A DNA stretch of 64,000 bases from the NCBI RefSeq assembly GCF_000972495.1, contig NZ_LATM01000014.1, forward strand, positions 62,001 to 126,000, in the 5' to 3' direction. Below are positions 26,476-35,474 of the stretch, piece after piece. Source of the stretch: Hymenobacter terrenus. Lineage in GTDB: Bacteria; Bacteroidota; Bacteroidia; Cytophagales; Hymenobacteraceae. The notes under the pieces are model-generated. The model did no database searches. It was not told the origin of the DNA and saw nothing but the letters and a program-made list of their open reading frames with translations. The translations under genes and the position numbers were made by a program. Each line of letters starts with the position of its first letter. Positions within the stretch are counted from its first letter, which is position 1.

Positions 26476-27909
26476 CTATTTAGTGCGGCGGTCCAGTTCG
26501 TCTAAATCAGCAGAGCCTTTGGCCGGAGGCATCCACTGCCAGACATGAGCATTCTTGGAAGTATTTATTTTCAAGTAGTTGAGCCGCCATGCATTGGGCA
26601 CCACGTGCTGACACGGATTATTTACCGCTACGCCGTTCAAACACAGTTGCAGGGGACTTCCGAAACGAGCCCAGGGTACTTCTAGGTACTGCCCGGCACG
26701 TAGGGCGCCTATTTCTTGGCCGTTCACCAGCACTTGTACCTCTTCGGCGCCCACAGCCTGGGCCGGACGATAAATGTACACGTAGGCCGTGTCGGGCCGG
26801 AGCGGCGTGCGCAGGCTGGGGTAAGAGACAACTGCGCCGGTGCTCATGTCGAGGCCATAGGCCATGGGTTCCGCGGTGTGGTCGGGCACGTTGGTGCGGG
26901 CTAGGGCCGCGCCCACAGCACCGGCCACTAGGCCGGCGCGGCCCGCGGCCTGGCTCTGGGCCTGCTCAAAAAATAGGTCCAAGGGCGCCTCGCCCACGAA
27001 GGTGAAGAAATTTCCCTGGCGCATCAGCGGATAAAATTGCTTCTCATATTTCACGAAGACCTGCTGTCCATCGCTAAAGCCCCACAAGTCGGGAGGTATA
27101 GCGCGCATGCGGCCCCCGGCACGTGTGCGCACTAAGGGCCGCACGCGCGCCACATTTTTCCATTGCACTGTGGCCAGCCAGCTGTGGTAAGTGCGCCGCT
27201 TTATAGTGTCAAGGAGAAAGGCCTGGCTGGTATCGGGCCGGTTGGCCAGAAACTGCTCGAAGCGGTAATACAAGCCCCGTCGCGGAGCCTCGCGCAACAC
27301 GGCCACGCTAGTGCCTCGCCGACCGCTGGCTAGGCTAGCTGGCACATCAACTGGCAGAGCGGCCAGGGTGCGAACAGGGCGCGCGGCCACAGCCGACCAG
27401 TCGGCCTGGGTTAGCTGACCCAGGCACCGACTCAGCATCTGGGCCATGTGGGCCGCGTGCTGGTACGTGACTTCGCTTCCTCGACTGCTGGCCTGCGCGG
27501 CCACGGACTGCACAAAATGGTAGCCGTCGGGCAGGCGCTCGTACACGTCAGCAGTCATGTCGGCAAGGGCCAGCTCTTTATTGCCGCCCAGAGTTTCAGT
27601 CAGCTGCAGGCGGCGCAGGCACAGCACCACAACATGGTCGGTGGGCCGGGCGGGTAATTGGCTCTGGACGAACGCAGTCAACTCAGGCCCCAGGCCCTGC
27701 TGAAACTGGATGGCGACCGACTTGCCACCCAAGCCCCGGTAGGCAATGCCGATGGGTGGATTGCCAGCGCGTCCATCTACCACCTGCTCCACAGTCACCA
27801 CCCGAAGGGGCACGGTCAGGACCTGGTAAGTAAGGTCGAGGTAAAAGATTTGGGCCTGGGTACTCATACTACCCCAAACCATCAAGAATACCAGTAAAAA
27901 ATATTTCAT
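26476..27909 (-). CDS. secreted hypothetical protein with DUF2846-like C-terminal region
   Basis: From ATG 27909 (preferred over 27942 because it begins the signal peptide MKYFLLVFLMVWGSMSTQAQ) the protein has 477 residues. The middle (about 30-330) has no recognised family. Residues about 370-440 (DTAYVYIYRPAQAVGAEEVQ, VLVNGQEIGALRAGQYLEVP) resemble DUF2846, a beta-rich domain of exported proteins in which a short peptide-like group is displayed; this is a likeness only. No lipobox and no T9SS tail, so probably periplasmic. A small alanine/glycine-rich segment (about 315-340) could be a short hydrophobic insertion. Function unknown. Confidence 0.75.
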   Translation of the reverse strand: MKYFLLVFLMVWGSMSTQAQIFYLDLTYQVLTVPLRVVTVEQVVDGRAGNPPIGIAYRGLGGKSVAIQFQQGLGPELTAFVQSQLPARPTDHVVVLCLRRLQLTETLGGNKELALADMTADVYERLPDGYHFVQSVAAQASSRGSEVTYQHAAHMAQMLSRCLGQLTQADWSAVAARPVRTLAALPVDVPASLASGRRGTSVAVLREAPRRGLYYRFEQFLANRPDTSQAFLLDTIKRRTYHSWLATVQWKNVARVRPLVRTRAGGRMRAIPPDLWGFSDGQQVFVKYEKQFYPLMRQGNFFTFVGEAPLDLFFEQAQSQAAGRAGLVAGAVGAALARTNVPDHTAEPMAYGLDMSTGAVVSYPSLRTPLRPDTAYVYIYRPAQAVGAEEVQVLVNGQEIGALRAGQYLEVPWARFGSPLQLCLNGVAVNNPCQHVVPNAWRLNYLKINTSKNAHVWQWMPPAKGSADLDELDRRTK

Positions 27910-28185
27910 TAAGCAGCACAGTTTGCGGCCAAAGATGGTCATAATCGAGCAGAAAATCTATTGATTACCCCGTTAAATGATGAATATTCATGGCGAAGCT
28001 GACTGACAGCCAGACCTAAGCCGAATCGTTTTTTAAGAAGTAAGCCGAATGTCCGTCCGCACGCTGCGTATGCAGGAAATAGCTCCGCTCTAACTCAGCG
28101 GAGCCTTGCACTGACGACTATGCCCAAGCTCTTTCAGAGTACAACTTCGAAAGCCGTCTTAGCGGAGACTACTAGTCCCCGCCAA

Positions 28186-28243
28186 TTGAGCTGTAATTGG
28201 CGTACGGGTGGAGTGTAACTACGCAGCAGGTAGCATCCGGAGT
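28186..28243 (+). repeat. dispersed repeat, copy 2
   Basis: Same ordered blocks as 26062-26123 (TGTAATTGGCGTAC, GCAGCAGG, GTAGCAT, GGAGT). About 2.1 kb separates the copies, which flank the gene at 26476-27909. Confidence 0.5.
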
Positions 28244-28315
28244 ACAGCTCCGAGGGAGCAAGCGAGCCAAGCGCGAATAATAGCGTGAGTGATTGGTGTA
28301 ACCACATTCGCACAA

Positions 28316-28348
28316 AAAAGCCCCCGCCCAAGCTGGACGGAGGCTTTT
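28316..28348. terminator. terminator hairpin
   Basis: Fourteen-base arms (28316-28329 and 28335-28348) with two mismatches, A-run left and CTTTT right, located just past the stop of the T9SS tail fragment (minus strand). Confidence 0.65.
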
Positions 28349-28385
28349 ACTTTTTTTGCAGAGAAAGAGGTTATTCTTTCGTTAG

Positions 28386-28574
28386 TTACTGCATCAGATT
28401 CAGTCCATTGCCACATACTAGAATAAGGTAGGCACCGGATTGCAGGGCCTCCACATTCACATTTTGATTCGCGCCGCCTTCCACCGAATGGTAAGCCACC
28501 AGACGGTCAGCGAAGTCAAGCAGCGTAGCCTCGTACGTGCCCTGGGGCAGGGGGCTCAGCTTGAATAAAACGCC
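28386..28574 (-). pseudogene. orphan T9SS C-terminal sorting domain fragment
   Basis: Minus-strand stretch bounded by TAA at 28575-28577 and TAA at 28386-28388. It reads FKLSPLPQGTYEATLLDFAD, RLVAYHSVEGGANQNVNVEA, LQSGAYLILVCGNGLNLMQ. This is the second half of a type A T9SS sorting domain (LPxGTYxxxLLD..., LxxGxYLLxV). The cargo protein that once preceded it is absent and no start codon is present. A terminator still follows. It is best read as the 3' stump of a deleted secreted-protein gene. Confidence 0.65.
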
Positions 28575-28637
28575 TTATTGTATTCTAATAGCTAAAAGCA
28601 ACCCCAAAACAATAATAATTACGCTCTATTCACCTGC

Positions 28638-29960
28638 TTATCCTTTAGCGCGAATGCACTCTTGCAAAGCCTCTATAAACTGGTCGACTTCGTGGTGAGT
28701 ATTGAAATATCCGAACGAAATGCGCAGCACGCGTTCCAGCGCGAGGGATTTCATCAGTGGCTGGGCGCTCAACTGGCCGGCCCGGAGCACGATGCCAGTA
28801 TGTTCATTGAACCAGGTTTCGGCTTTTTTGGCTGAGATGCTGTCCAGGGCAAAGGAAATCAACGGCTCTTTTTGCGGAGCGCTGCCAATGATGCGTACTC
28901 GGTCCATGGCCAGGAATTTAGCAGCCGCGTAGTGCAGCAGGCCCTCTTCGTAGTCGGATATCTTTTGGCGGCCAATATTGTTCGGATAATCTATCACGGA
29001 GCTAAAGCCGATAATCTCGACGAAGGCGTGGGTACCACCCTTAAATTTCTGATAGTCCGACTTGAACGACGAAACTAAACGAGCACTGCTCACGATGTCC
29101 ACCATGTCTTCACCCAACTGCTAAGGTGGCAGCCGTTGCAGCGATTTGCTGCTGACATAGAGCACGCCCACGCCGCTGGGGCCGCCCATCCTGCGAGCCG
29201 AGAAGGTGTAGAAGTCGCAGCCCAGCTCGCGCATGTCGACCGGCATGTGCGGGGCTGCCTGCGCGCCATCGACCAGCACCGGAACGCCGCGCTGGTGGGC
29301 CATATTCACAATTATTTTGACCGGATTGATGGTGCCCAGCACATGCGAAGAGTGCTCGATGGCGATGAGCCTGGTTTTGTCGGTAATGGCCTCTTGCAGC
29401 TGATTGAAGTCAATTTCGCCGCTGGGGGTGATGGGCAGCACCTTCAGCAATGCCTTGGTTTGGTGGCAGGCCATTTCCCAGGGCAGGTAGTTGGAGTGAT
29501 GGGCCATCATCGTGATGATGACTTCATCGCCCTCCTTGAGCAGCGCCCGTTCGAAGCCGGTGGCCACTAGGTTGATGCCTTCGGTGCAGCCACGCACGAA
29601 TACGATTTCGTTTTTTGAGGCGTTAATCATCGTGGCTACCTGCTGCCTGGTATGCTCAAGTTGCTCGGTCATGGCTACGCTCAAGGGGTGGTTCTCATGG
29701 GGCTTAGCATACTGCTCCAGGTAGAGCTGCTAAATCCGCTCGACGAGAATGCACGGCTTGTGGCAGGAAGCCGCAGTATCGAAGTAGATAAGCGGCTGGC
29801 CATTGACTTGCTGGTGTAGGGCCGGAAAATCTTCGCGGATGCGGGCCACATTATAGCCATCAGGAATGGGGTGATTCACTTCGTTGGCAACACTGAATGC
29901 TTGGGCAGTCGGCATAGATAGTAGTAGAATGAAGGAACGGAGGATGCTTACCAGTAGCAC
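28638..29960 (-). pseudogene. cysteine desulfurase (SufS/class V aminotransferase) gene with two in-frame amber stops and lost catalytic residues
   Basis: One continuous frame of 441 codons interrupted by TAG at 29727-29729 and TAG at 29118-29120. It encodes a hydrophobic leader, ARIREDFPALHQQVNGQPLI, YFDTAASCHKP, [stop] QLYLEQYAKPHENHPLSVAM, the PLP-fold core with EIVFVRGCTEGINLVA, EHSSHVLGTINPV and VDGAQAAPHMPVDMRELGCD, then [stop] QLGEDMVDIV and the small domain. The PLP lysine region reads FSARRMGGPSGVG, where FSxHKxxGPxGxG is expected, so the lysine is Arg. The active-site Cys loop reads RAGQLSAQPLM where RAGxHCAQPLM is expected, so the Cys is missing. Loss of both, plus the stops, argues for a dead gene rather than stop-codon recoding. 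Confidence 0.82.
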
Positions 29961-30162
29961 TTATACGGTTCATCTACCCACTTTATATCCGAACAAATAC
30001 CCGTTTGACACCGGTGAAATACCGATTGCCGGCTTCTGGGATTTCGGCCGGAAGCTGGCCATTGGGGCTACTGGCTACGTAGTCGTGCTTTTATCCTCAC
30101 GCCTTCCCCGGTAGCGGAGTCACGGCAATAGCATCCTACCTCCTATTTCCCGTATTTTCTAT

Positions 30163-32706
30163 ATGGCGAAACAACCTGCCCAGCAACTACCCCAAGGCCA
30201 GAGCGGCTTCGTCCGCGTGCGCGGGGCCCGCGAGCACAACCTTAAAAACGTCGATGTTGACCTACCACGTGATGCCTTGGTAGTGTTCACAGGCGTATCT
30301 GGCTCGGGGAAGTCCTCGTTGGCATTCGGCACGCTGTATGCGGAGGCCCAGCGGCGCTACCTGGAGTCGGTGTCACCGTATGCGCGCCGGCTGTTTCACC
30401 AAATGGCCGTGCCCGAAGTTGACTCCATTGATGGGCTGCCGCCAGCGGTGGCCCTGCAGCAGCAGCGCGGCGCGCCCAGCACGCGCTCGTCGGTGGGCAG
30501 CGTCACCACGCTTTCCAATTTGCTCCGGATGCTGTACTCGCGAGCCGGTGAGTACCCAGCTGGTCAGGGCATTATCTACGCCGAAGCCTTTTCGCCCAAT
30601 ACGCCCGAGGGGGCCTGCCCCACCTGCCACGGCTTGGGCCGCGTGTACGAAGTCACGGAGCAGTCGATGGTGCCAGACCCGTCGCTCACCATCCGCGAGC
30701 GGGCCATTGCGGCGTGGCCGCAGGCCTGGGGCGGGCAAAACCAGCGCGACATCCTCGTAACGATGGGCTATGATGTGGACACACCCTGGCGCGACCTCCC
30801 GCAAAAGGACCGGGACTGGATACTATTCACCGATGAGCAGCCGGTGGTGCCGGTGTACGCCGGCTTCACGCCCGAGCAGACGCGGCAGGCTCTGAAGCGC
30901 AAGCTGGAACCCAGCTACATGGGCACCTTCACGGGTGTGCGACGGCACGTGCTGCACACCTTCGCCACCACCCACAGCCCGCTCATGAAAAAGCGAGTGG
31001 CGCAGTACATGCTCAGCAGCGACTGCCCCACCTGCCAGGGCAAGCGCCTGCGGCCGGAGTCGCTGGCGGTAACATTTGCCGGCCTCGATATCGCTGAGAT
31101 GTCGCGGCTGCCCCTGAAGCGGCTGGCGGGCCTTTTGCAGCCGTACGCCCAAGGCAAAGCGGGCAAACAGCGGCACGATGCCGAGCACCCCGAGCAGGCA
31201 ATTGTGGCCCGGCGCATTGCCGAGGACCTGGCCGCCCGCCTGGCGGTGCTACTCGATTTGGGGCTCGGCTACCTCTCTCTGGAACGCAGCACGCCCACGC
31301 TCTCCCCCGGCGAGCTGCAACGACTGCGACTAGCCACCCAACTGTATTCCAACCTCTTCGGTGTGGTATACGTGCTCGACGAGCCCTCCGCCGGCCTGCA
31401 TCCGGCCGATACCGAAGCGCTGCTCGCGGCTCTGGCCGGATTGAAGGCGGCGGGCAATTCCCTGTTCGTGGTGGAACACGATATGAACGTCATTCGGCAG
31501 GCCGACTGGCTGGTGGACGTAGGGCCCGCCGCTGGTGAAAAAGGCGGCCACATCCTCTACAGCGGCCCGCCCGAGGGGCTGGAACAAGTGGTGGAATCGC
31601 AGACGCGTCGGCACCTTTTTGGTCGCGCTGAAGCGGCAGTAGCCGGCCGGACACCACGCACACCCACCGGCTGGCTAAAGCTGACCGGCGTCACGCGCAA
31701 CAACCTGAACCAGCTCGATACCGCCTTTCCGCTGGGCGTGTTCACTACCGTCACTGGCGTGTCGGGCTCGGGCAAGTCGAGTCTGGTAAGTCAGGTTTTG
31801 GTAGAGTTAGTCGCCGAACATTTGGGCCAGGAAATCCCCGCGGAAGAAGAGGAAGCCGACGTCCTGGACCAGCCCGCCCCGGTCACGCTTGGTGGCCGGG
31901 TTACGGCCGGCATGGAAAATATCAAGCGGCTGGTGCGCGTCGACCAGAAGCCCATTGGCCGCACGCCGCGCTCCAACATGGCGACTTATACCGGCCTGTT
32001 CGACCACGTGCGCAAGCTATTTGCAGCCACTCCAGCCGCCCGCCAACGGCGCTACGATGCCGGCCGGTTTTCCTTCAACGTGGCCAAGGGCCGGTGCTCA
32101 ACCTGCCAGGGCGAAGGCTTCGTGATGGTCGAGCTGCTGTTTCTGCCCAGCGTGTACGCGCCCTGCCCCGTGTGCCACGGCGCCCGCTACAACGCCAAGA
32201 CCCTGGAGGTGAAGTACCACGACAAGAACATTGCCGAAGTGCTGGGCCTGACCGTGGACGACGCCTGGGAGTTTTTCGCGGAGGAGCCGCCGGTGCATCG
32301 GGCCCTCACGGTGCTGCGCGAAGTAGGCCTGGGCTACCTGCGCCTGGGCCAGCCGGCCACCGAGCTGTCGGGCGGTGAAGCCCAACGCATCAAGCTCGCC
32401 ACCGAGCTGCAACGCGTGGGCCGGGGCAACACGCTCTACATTCTCGACGAGCCCACCACCGGCCTGCACCCGGCCGACGTGGAAAAGCTACTGGTGCAGC
32501 TCGACGGCTTGGTCGAAGCCGGCAACACAGTCGTGGTAGTCGAGCACGACATGCGCGTGGTAGCTGGTTCCGATTGGGTGATTGACATCGGTCCCGGCGC
32601 GGGCGAAGAAGGTGGCCGCGTAGTAGCCGCCGGCCCGCCTCAAGAAGTCGCGAAGAACAGGCAGAGCCGCACCGCACCGTATTTGGCCCGCTTTCTAGCT
32701 TTTTAA
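30163..32706 (+). CDS. short UvrA-like excinuclease ABC subunit A paralogue
   Basis: ABC-type DNA-damage recognition ATPase of the UvrA superfamily. At 847 residues it is about 100 shorter than housekeeping UvrA and matches the class lacking the UvrB-binding region (UvrA2/DrrC type, linked in other bacteria to tolerance of DNA-binding compounds). Two ATPase halves: GVSGSGKSSLAFGTLYAEAQ (about 43) with LSPGELQRLRLATQL, and GVSGSGKSSLVSQVLVELVA (about 531) with LSGGEAQRIKLATEL. Zinc-site pairs CPTCHG (about 155), CPTCQG (about 288) and CSTCQG/CPVCHG (about 646-677) are intact. The ATG at 30163 follows a short AT-rich leader. It is followed by palindromic repeats rather than another gene. Confidence 0.9.
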   Translation: MAKQPAQQLPQGQSGFVRVRGAREHNLKNVDVDLPRDALVVFTGVSGSGKSSLAFGTLYAEAQRRYLESVSPYARRLFHQMAVPEVDSIDGLPPAVALQQQRGAPSTRSSVGSVTTLSNLLRMLYSRAGEYPAGQGIIYAEAFSPNTPEGACPTCHGLGRVYEVTEQSMVPDPSLTIRERAIAAWPQAWGGQNQRDILVTMGYDVDTPWRDLPQKDRDWILFTDEQPVVPVYAGFTPEQTRQALKRKLEPSYMGTFTGVRRHVLHTFATTHSPLMKKRVAQYMLSSDCPTCQGKRLRPESLAVTFAGLDIAEMSRLPLKRLAGLLQPYAQGKAGKQRHDAEHPEQAIVARRIAEDLAARLAVLLDLGLGYLSLERSTPTLSPGELQRLRLATQLYSNLFGVVYVLDEPSAGLHPADTEALLAALAGLKAAGNSLFVVEHDMNVIRQADWLVDVGPAAGEKGGHILYSGPPEGLEQVVESQTRRHLFGRAEAAVAGRTPRTPTGWLKLTGVTRNNLNQLDTAFPLGVFTTVTGVSGSGKSSLVSQVLVELVAEHLGQEIPAEEEEADVLDQPAPVTLGGRVTAGMENIKRLVRVDQKPIGRTPRSNMATYTGLFDHVRKLFAATPAARQRRYDAGRFSFNVAKGRCSTCQGEGFVMVELLFLPSVYAPCPVCHGARYNAKTLEVKYHDKNIAEVLGLTVDDAWEFFAEEPPVHRALTVLREVGLGYLRLGQPATELSGGEAQRIKLATELQRVGRGNTLYILDEPTTGLHPADVEKLLVQLDGLVEAGNTVVVVEHDMRVVAGSDWVIDIGPGAGEEGGRVVAAGPPQEVAKNRQSRTAPYLARFLAF

Positions 32707-32732
32707 GTTAATTTCTCAGCGTGCCGAAACGA

Positions 32733-32762
32733 TGTAGAGACGCAACACTTTGCGTCTCTACA
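32733..32762. repeat. TGTAGAGACGCAA palindromic repeat, copy 1
   Basis: Thirteen-base perfect arms 32733-32745 and 32750-32762 with a 4-base loop, 27 bases past the UvrA-like stop. The motif recurs in shortened form at 32809-32830. It may act as a terminator. Confidence 0.75.
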
Positions 32763-32808
32763 TTTGCGCCGTTAAACGCTCATCGCTCGCCTTTTATCGT
32801 TCCACGAC

Positions 32809-32830
32809 GAGACGCAAAGTATTACGTCTC
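32809..32830. repeat. GAGACGCAA palindromic repeat, copy 2
   Basis: GAGACGCAA (32809-32817) pairs with TTACGTCTC (32822-32830) with one mismatch, the same core as the repeat 47 bases upstream. Confidence 0.65.
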
Positions 32831-32984
32831 TACACCGTACTAGCGGCTAGTTTACCTCACATAAGTCGGCTCTTAGGCTTTGCCCTCTTCTGGCTTCGCG
32901 CATGGAGCGAACCGGGGTCATACCCGCTAGAGCCCGCCCAGAACACTAACAGCTTCCTAGAACTACACAGTAAGAGCAAAGGCG

Positions 32985-35474
32985 CTATTGAGCGCGGCGG
33001 CGCTCGTCTTCGGCGCCGCTGTTGCGGCGGGTGGCGGCAGCCACCTTGTCGTTGCCGAAGCGCCAGCCGAAGGAAAGGGTGACTACCCGTGAGTCGCGGC
33101 GCAGGAATAGCTCCTGCCGGTAGTTGTTGTAGATGGAGGTAGCCCGCAGGGGCGTGGTGTATAAGATGTCAGTAGCGGCCAGTTTCAGCGTGGCTTTGCG
33201 GTCCCATACCTCCTTTTTTATGCCGACTCCCAGCTGGCCGAAGGACTGAAATTCGAAGAACCCCACCCGCTGCCGCGAGTCGTAGCGGCCATTGATTTCC
33301 GCGCTCCAACCCTTGCCTAAAGTGAGGGTGCTGTTGCTGCTGATATTGTAGGCCGGACGGCCCGCCCGCAGGTCGGTACCGGCCAGGTTGCCATCGAAAT
33401 GGATGTAGTAGAGCACCGCGTTATTGTAGACGGTCAACCACTTGCCTACGGTAATGGGTGCTGTGAGCGTGAGGCCCGCGTACTGCTGCCTATTCAGGTT
33501 GACGTCGGTCGAAACCGTCGTGCTGTCGGTTTCGGGGTAGGCCACGTCGGTGATGGGGTCCTGGGTGACGCTGTAGCTGAAGCCAGCGGTAAACTTCTGC
33601 TTAAAGGTATAATTCAGTTCCAGGTTGTAGCTGGTTTCGGGGCGCAGGTTGGGGTTGCCTTTGCCGGAGGTGGCCGGGTCGATGATGTAGCGGAAGGGGT
33701 TGAGCTGGCGGTACGAGGGCCGGTTGATGCGCCGACTCATGGACAGCGCCACTTCGTGCTGCTCGCTGAGGCTGTACTTCAGCGCCGCGCTGGGAAATAG
33801 CTGGTAGTAGTCGCGCTGGAAATTTTCGTCTTTCACCACTTGCCGGCCGGTGGCGTGGGTTTGCTCGCCACGCAGGCCCGCCTGCACGTTCAGCTTATTG
33901 AGGGTATGGTTCAGGTTGAAGTAAGCCGCCGAAATTACCTCGTCGTAGCGGAAGCGGTTGGAGAGGTTGAGGTTGGCCGTGGTTACGCCAGCCTGGGTAT
34001 TCTCAAATAGCACGTCATTGTCGGCGTAGACACGGCTGGCTTTGGCGCCGGCTTCGAGGCGGGTTTTCGGGCTCAGCGACTGGGTATAATCGGCCTTCAT
34101 CGCCTGAATGGTCAGCTCACTGGTCTGGTCGCTGGCCAGAGTGGAGGCCGGCTGGCCCGACAACTCAAAGAGCGTCGTCTGGCTTTGAATACGGTGCGTG
34201 GAGTAGCGGGCGTAGTCCACGTCGGCAGTCAGCTCGGGGCTGCCCGCCGTGCCCGCGCCAAACGTGTGCTTGAAATTAACGTTGGCCGTGACGTTCGGAT
34301 TATTGCCCTGGCTAGTACTCGGGGCGGTGTAGTAGTCGCTCACCTGCCCCGCCGCATCATAGAAAGTACTGGTATTAGAGCCGGTGCTGTTCGGCAGCGG
34401 TCGGGGCACCGCGAAGCCCGCCACCACGGCGCCCAGCACGGTATTCTTCGACAAATTGATATCAGCCCCAGCTTTGTAAATGAGAAAGTGGTCGGTGGAT
34501 ACCACCCGGTTGCGCTGGTCGCTGGTACCTTTCAGCACCGAGGCCGCACCTTCCGATTCGTAGAACGACCGGTAGGTATTGCGCACCCCAAAACCTTTCC
34601 GGTTGGTATAGGTGGCCGAAGTAAAAAAGTTGAGGCCTTTGCGGCGGTGGTTGCCCGAGAAGCTGCCCGTAAACTTGCCGTACTCGCCGCGGCCGTAGCT
34701 CAGGTTGGTGCTGCCATTGGTGCCCAGGCGCTGGTCTTTTTTGAGGTTGATGGCGATGATGCCAGCTCCGCCCTGAGCATCGTATTTGGCTGGTGGGTTA
34801 GTAATCAGCTCGATGCTCTTGAGCTGATCGGCGGGTAATGCGCGCAGGTAGTCGGCCAGCTCGGCGCCGGTCATTGGCTGGCGCTTGCCGTCTATCAGCA
34901 CCAGCAAGCCCTGGCGGCCCCGCAGGGCCAGGTTGTCGTTGGCATCTACAGTTACGCCGGGCGAGCGCGCCAGCACGTCGAGCGAGGAATTGCCGGCGGC
35001 CAGCGTCGAGCCCTCCACATTCACCACTGTACGGTCGGCGAGGCGCTCGAACAGCGGCTTCTGGCCGACTACGGTTACTTCCTTCAGGGCAGTGGCGGCG
35101 CTGGTTTGCAGTACCAAAGCGGGCATTACCAGGCCCGCGGCAGGCAATTCAAACGGCTCGCTCCAGTAGCGCACGTAGCCCACCTGCGATGCCGAAATCC
35201 GGTAGCGTCCGCCGGCGGATTGTTCCATACGAAAGGCTCCTTGCGCATCGCTGAATTCCGTTTTCACCACCACGGAATCGGCAGCCCGGTGCAGCGTCAC
35301 GGTTGCAAATTCAACGGGAGCGCCGGCCCCGCTACGCACGCTACCACTCACATTAGCAACCGTTTGAGCATGAGCACCCAAAGAAATCAACAGGTTTATT
35401 ACCACCAACGCGGCCCCCAAGCTCGCCTTGCTGTAGGTAAAATTCAGGTTTTTGATAGTGTAGTTGAGGGTCAT
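32985..35474 (-). CDS. outer-membrane beta-barrel family protein (TonB-receptor-like, OMP_b-brl_3)
   Basis: From ATG 35474 the protein has 829 residues: a signal peptide (hydrophobic LGAALVVINLLISLGAHAQ), a carboxypeptidase-regulatory-like domain (about 40-120, PVEFATVTLHRAADSVVVKT), a plug (about 125-235, LKEVTVVGQKPLFERLADRT, ALPADQLKSIELITNPPAKY) and an OMP_b-brl_3 barrel to the end, with a basic/acidic tail after the last strand. ITNPPAKYDAQGGAGIINI-type sequence is a hallmark of this subfamily, whose substrates are mostly unknown. An extra 18 residues are possible from 35528. A decayed relative lies at 22967-23414. Confidence 0.9.
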   Translation of the reverse strand: MTLNYTIKNLNFTYSKASLGAALVVINLLISLGAHAQTVANVSGSVRSGAGAPVEFATVTLHRAADSVVVKTEFSDAQGAFRMEQSAGGRYRISASQVGYVRYWSEPFELPAAGLVMPALVLQTSAATALKEVTVVGQKPLFERLADRTVVNVEGSTLAAGNSSLDVLARSPGVTVDANDNLALRGRQGLLVLIDGKRQPMTGAELADYLRALPADQLKSIELITNPPAKYDAQGGAGIIAINLKKDQRLGTNGSTNLSYGRGEYGKFTGSFSGNHRRKGLNFFTSATYTNRKGFGVRNTYRSFYESEGAASVLKGTSDQRNRVVSTDHFLIYKAGADINLSKNTVLGAVVAGFAVPRPLPNSTGSNTSTFYDAAGQVSDYYTAPSTSQGNNPNVTANVNFKHTFGAGTAGSPELTADVDYARYSTHRIQSQTTLFELSGQPASTLASDQTSELTIQAMKADYTQSLSPKTRLEAGAKASRVYADNDVLFENTQAGVTTANLNLSNRFRYDEVISAAYFNLNHTLNKLNVQAGLRGEQTHATGRQVVKDENFQRDYYQLFPSAALKYSLSEQHEVALSMSRRINRPSYRQLNPFRYIIDPATSGKGNPNLRPETSYNLELNYTFKQKFTAGFSYSVTQDPITDVAYPETDSTTVSTDVNLNRQQYAGLTLTAPITVGKWLTVYNNAVLYYIHFDGNLAGTDLRAGRPAYNISSNSTLTLGKGWSAEINGRYDSRQRVGFFEFQSFGQLGVGIKKEVWDRKATLKLAATDILYTTPLRATSIYNNYRQELFLRRDSRVVTLSFGWRFGNDKVAAATRRNSGAEDERRRAQ

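Larger units (their letters stand above)
27943..28385. other. intergenic region with repeat copy and terminator
   Basis: About 440 bases holding the second dispersed-repeat copy (28186-28243) and a terminator (28316-28348). No gene recognised. Confidence 0.5.

Noticed and set aside
28638..29960. amber codons recoded as an amino acid in the desulfurase frame
   Set aside because: Kept only as a remote alternative: the PLP lysine and catalytic Cys are also lost, which decay explains more simply, and no other gene in the window uses in-frame TAG.
29884..30114. 76-codon plus-strand frame upstream of the UvrA-like gene
   Set aside because: Overlaps the antisense of the desulfurase pseudogene start and matches nothing recognised.
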